Origin: an uncultured Clostridia bacterium
Lineage (GTDB): Bacteria > Bacillota > Clostridia > Oscillospirales > Acutalibacteraceae
DNA length: 5,740 nucleotides
Assembly: GCA_947165615.1 (NCBI GenBank)
Contig: CAMVBD010000114.1
Coordinates: forward strand, 1-5,740
Reading direction: 5' to 3'
This document shows positions 5,611 through 5,740 of this stretch, one piece after another (within the stretch, counting starts at the first letter, position 1; every line of letters starts with the position of its first letter). The position numbers and the translations under genes were made by a program. Below the pieces are notes generated by a model. That model saw only the letters and a program-made list of their open reading frames with translations. It was not told the origin of the DNA and ran no database searches.

Positions 5611-5740
5611 ATGAAAAAAGCCTTGCATCTTCTTTTGAAAGGGCTCCTTGCCTTACTCGGCGTCGCCTTCGGCGGGGCCGTCGCCGTCGGCGCGGTCTAT
5701 TTCCTGAATCTCGACAACAAGTTCATGTTCGTGCTGCACC
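5611..5740 (+). CDS. N-terminus of an unidentified membrane-anchored or exported protein (partial)
   Basis: The frame opens with ATG at 5611 and remains open to the window edge (43 complete codons). It begins MKKALHLLLKG, followed by an uninterrupted hydrophobic segment to about residue 32 (GLLALLGVAFGG, then AVAVGAVYFL) and then NLDNKFMFVLH. This is either a signal peptide or a first transmembrane helix; there is no lipoprotein cysteine. The family cannot be named from this fragment. Its position, 13 bp after the HgdA-type gene with a consensus ribosome binding site, makes it a likely last or later member of the operon, which may bring a membrane component to the system or may simply be a neighbour. 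Confidence 0.75.
   Translation, partial: MKKALHLLLKGLLALLGVAFGGAVAVGAVYFLNLDNKFMFVLH

Noticed and set aside
3840..5612. 590-codon open frame on the minus strand opposite the two enzyme subunits
   Set aside because: It lies antisense to two well-supported genes, its product is a Val/Asp/His/Ala-rich string without recognisable motifs, and such frames are expected opposite GC-rich genes with strong codon bias.
1..5740. CRISPR arrays, insertion sequences, tRNA or rRNA genes
   Set aside because: No regularly spaced repeats, transposase-like genes, terminal inverted repeats or tRNA cloverleaf patterns were seen; nearly all of the window is coding.

Overview
The window looks like the chromosome of a GC-rich anaerobic member of the Bacillota, most plausibly a clostridial lineage. 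The reasons are strong AGGAGG-type ribosome binding sites before nearly every gene, a compact Rho-independent terminator, a sigma-A-like promoter, GC-rich third codon positions, and oxygen-sensitive iron-sulfur and nickel enzyme families. The lineage call is an inference; there is no rRNA or marker gene here.

Layout. Positions 1-72 are the last codons of an upstream membrane protein, closed by a terminator hairpin at 82-112. A promoter (TTGCTT, 17 bp, TATAAT at 124-152) then opens a tightly packed seven-gene, same-strand operon from 190 to 5597: (1) a CooC-type nickel-insertase ATPase; (2) a 237-residue protein that resembles the middle domain of acetyl-CoA synthase/CdhC and stops after a short cysteine cluster; (3) a 72-residue histidine-rich helical protein; (4) a CooT-family nickel-binding protein; (5) an HgdC/FldI-type ATP-dependent activator with its two [4Fe-4S] cysteines; (6) and (7) two subunits of the 2-hydroxyacyl-CoA dehydratase / benzoyl-CoA reductase / double-cubane protein superfamily. 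Genes overlap by 4 or 14 bp or are 2 bp apart. A further membrane-anchored protein begins 13 bp after the last subunit and runs off the window.

How the parts may work together. Genes 5-7 form a recognisable engine: an ATP-hydrolysing iron-sulfur activator passes one low-potential electron at a time to a two-subunit iron-sulfur reductase or dehydratase. Genes 1, 3 and 4 look like nickel-handling proteins normally linked to carbon monoxide dehydrogenase (CODH) or acetyl-CoA synthase (ACS), and gene 2 looks like a detached piece of acetyl-CoA synthase. No CODH, full ACS, CoA-transferase or dehydrogenase gene is in the window. The inference is an undescribed system in which a nickel-maturation module serves, or is combined with, an ATP-driven double-cubane-type reductase. 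The substrate cannot be told from sequence.
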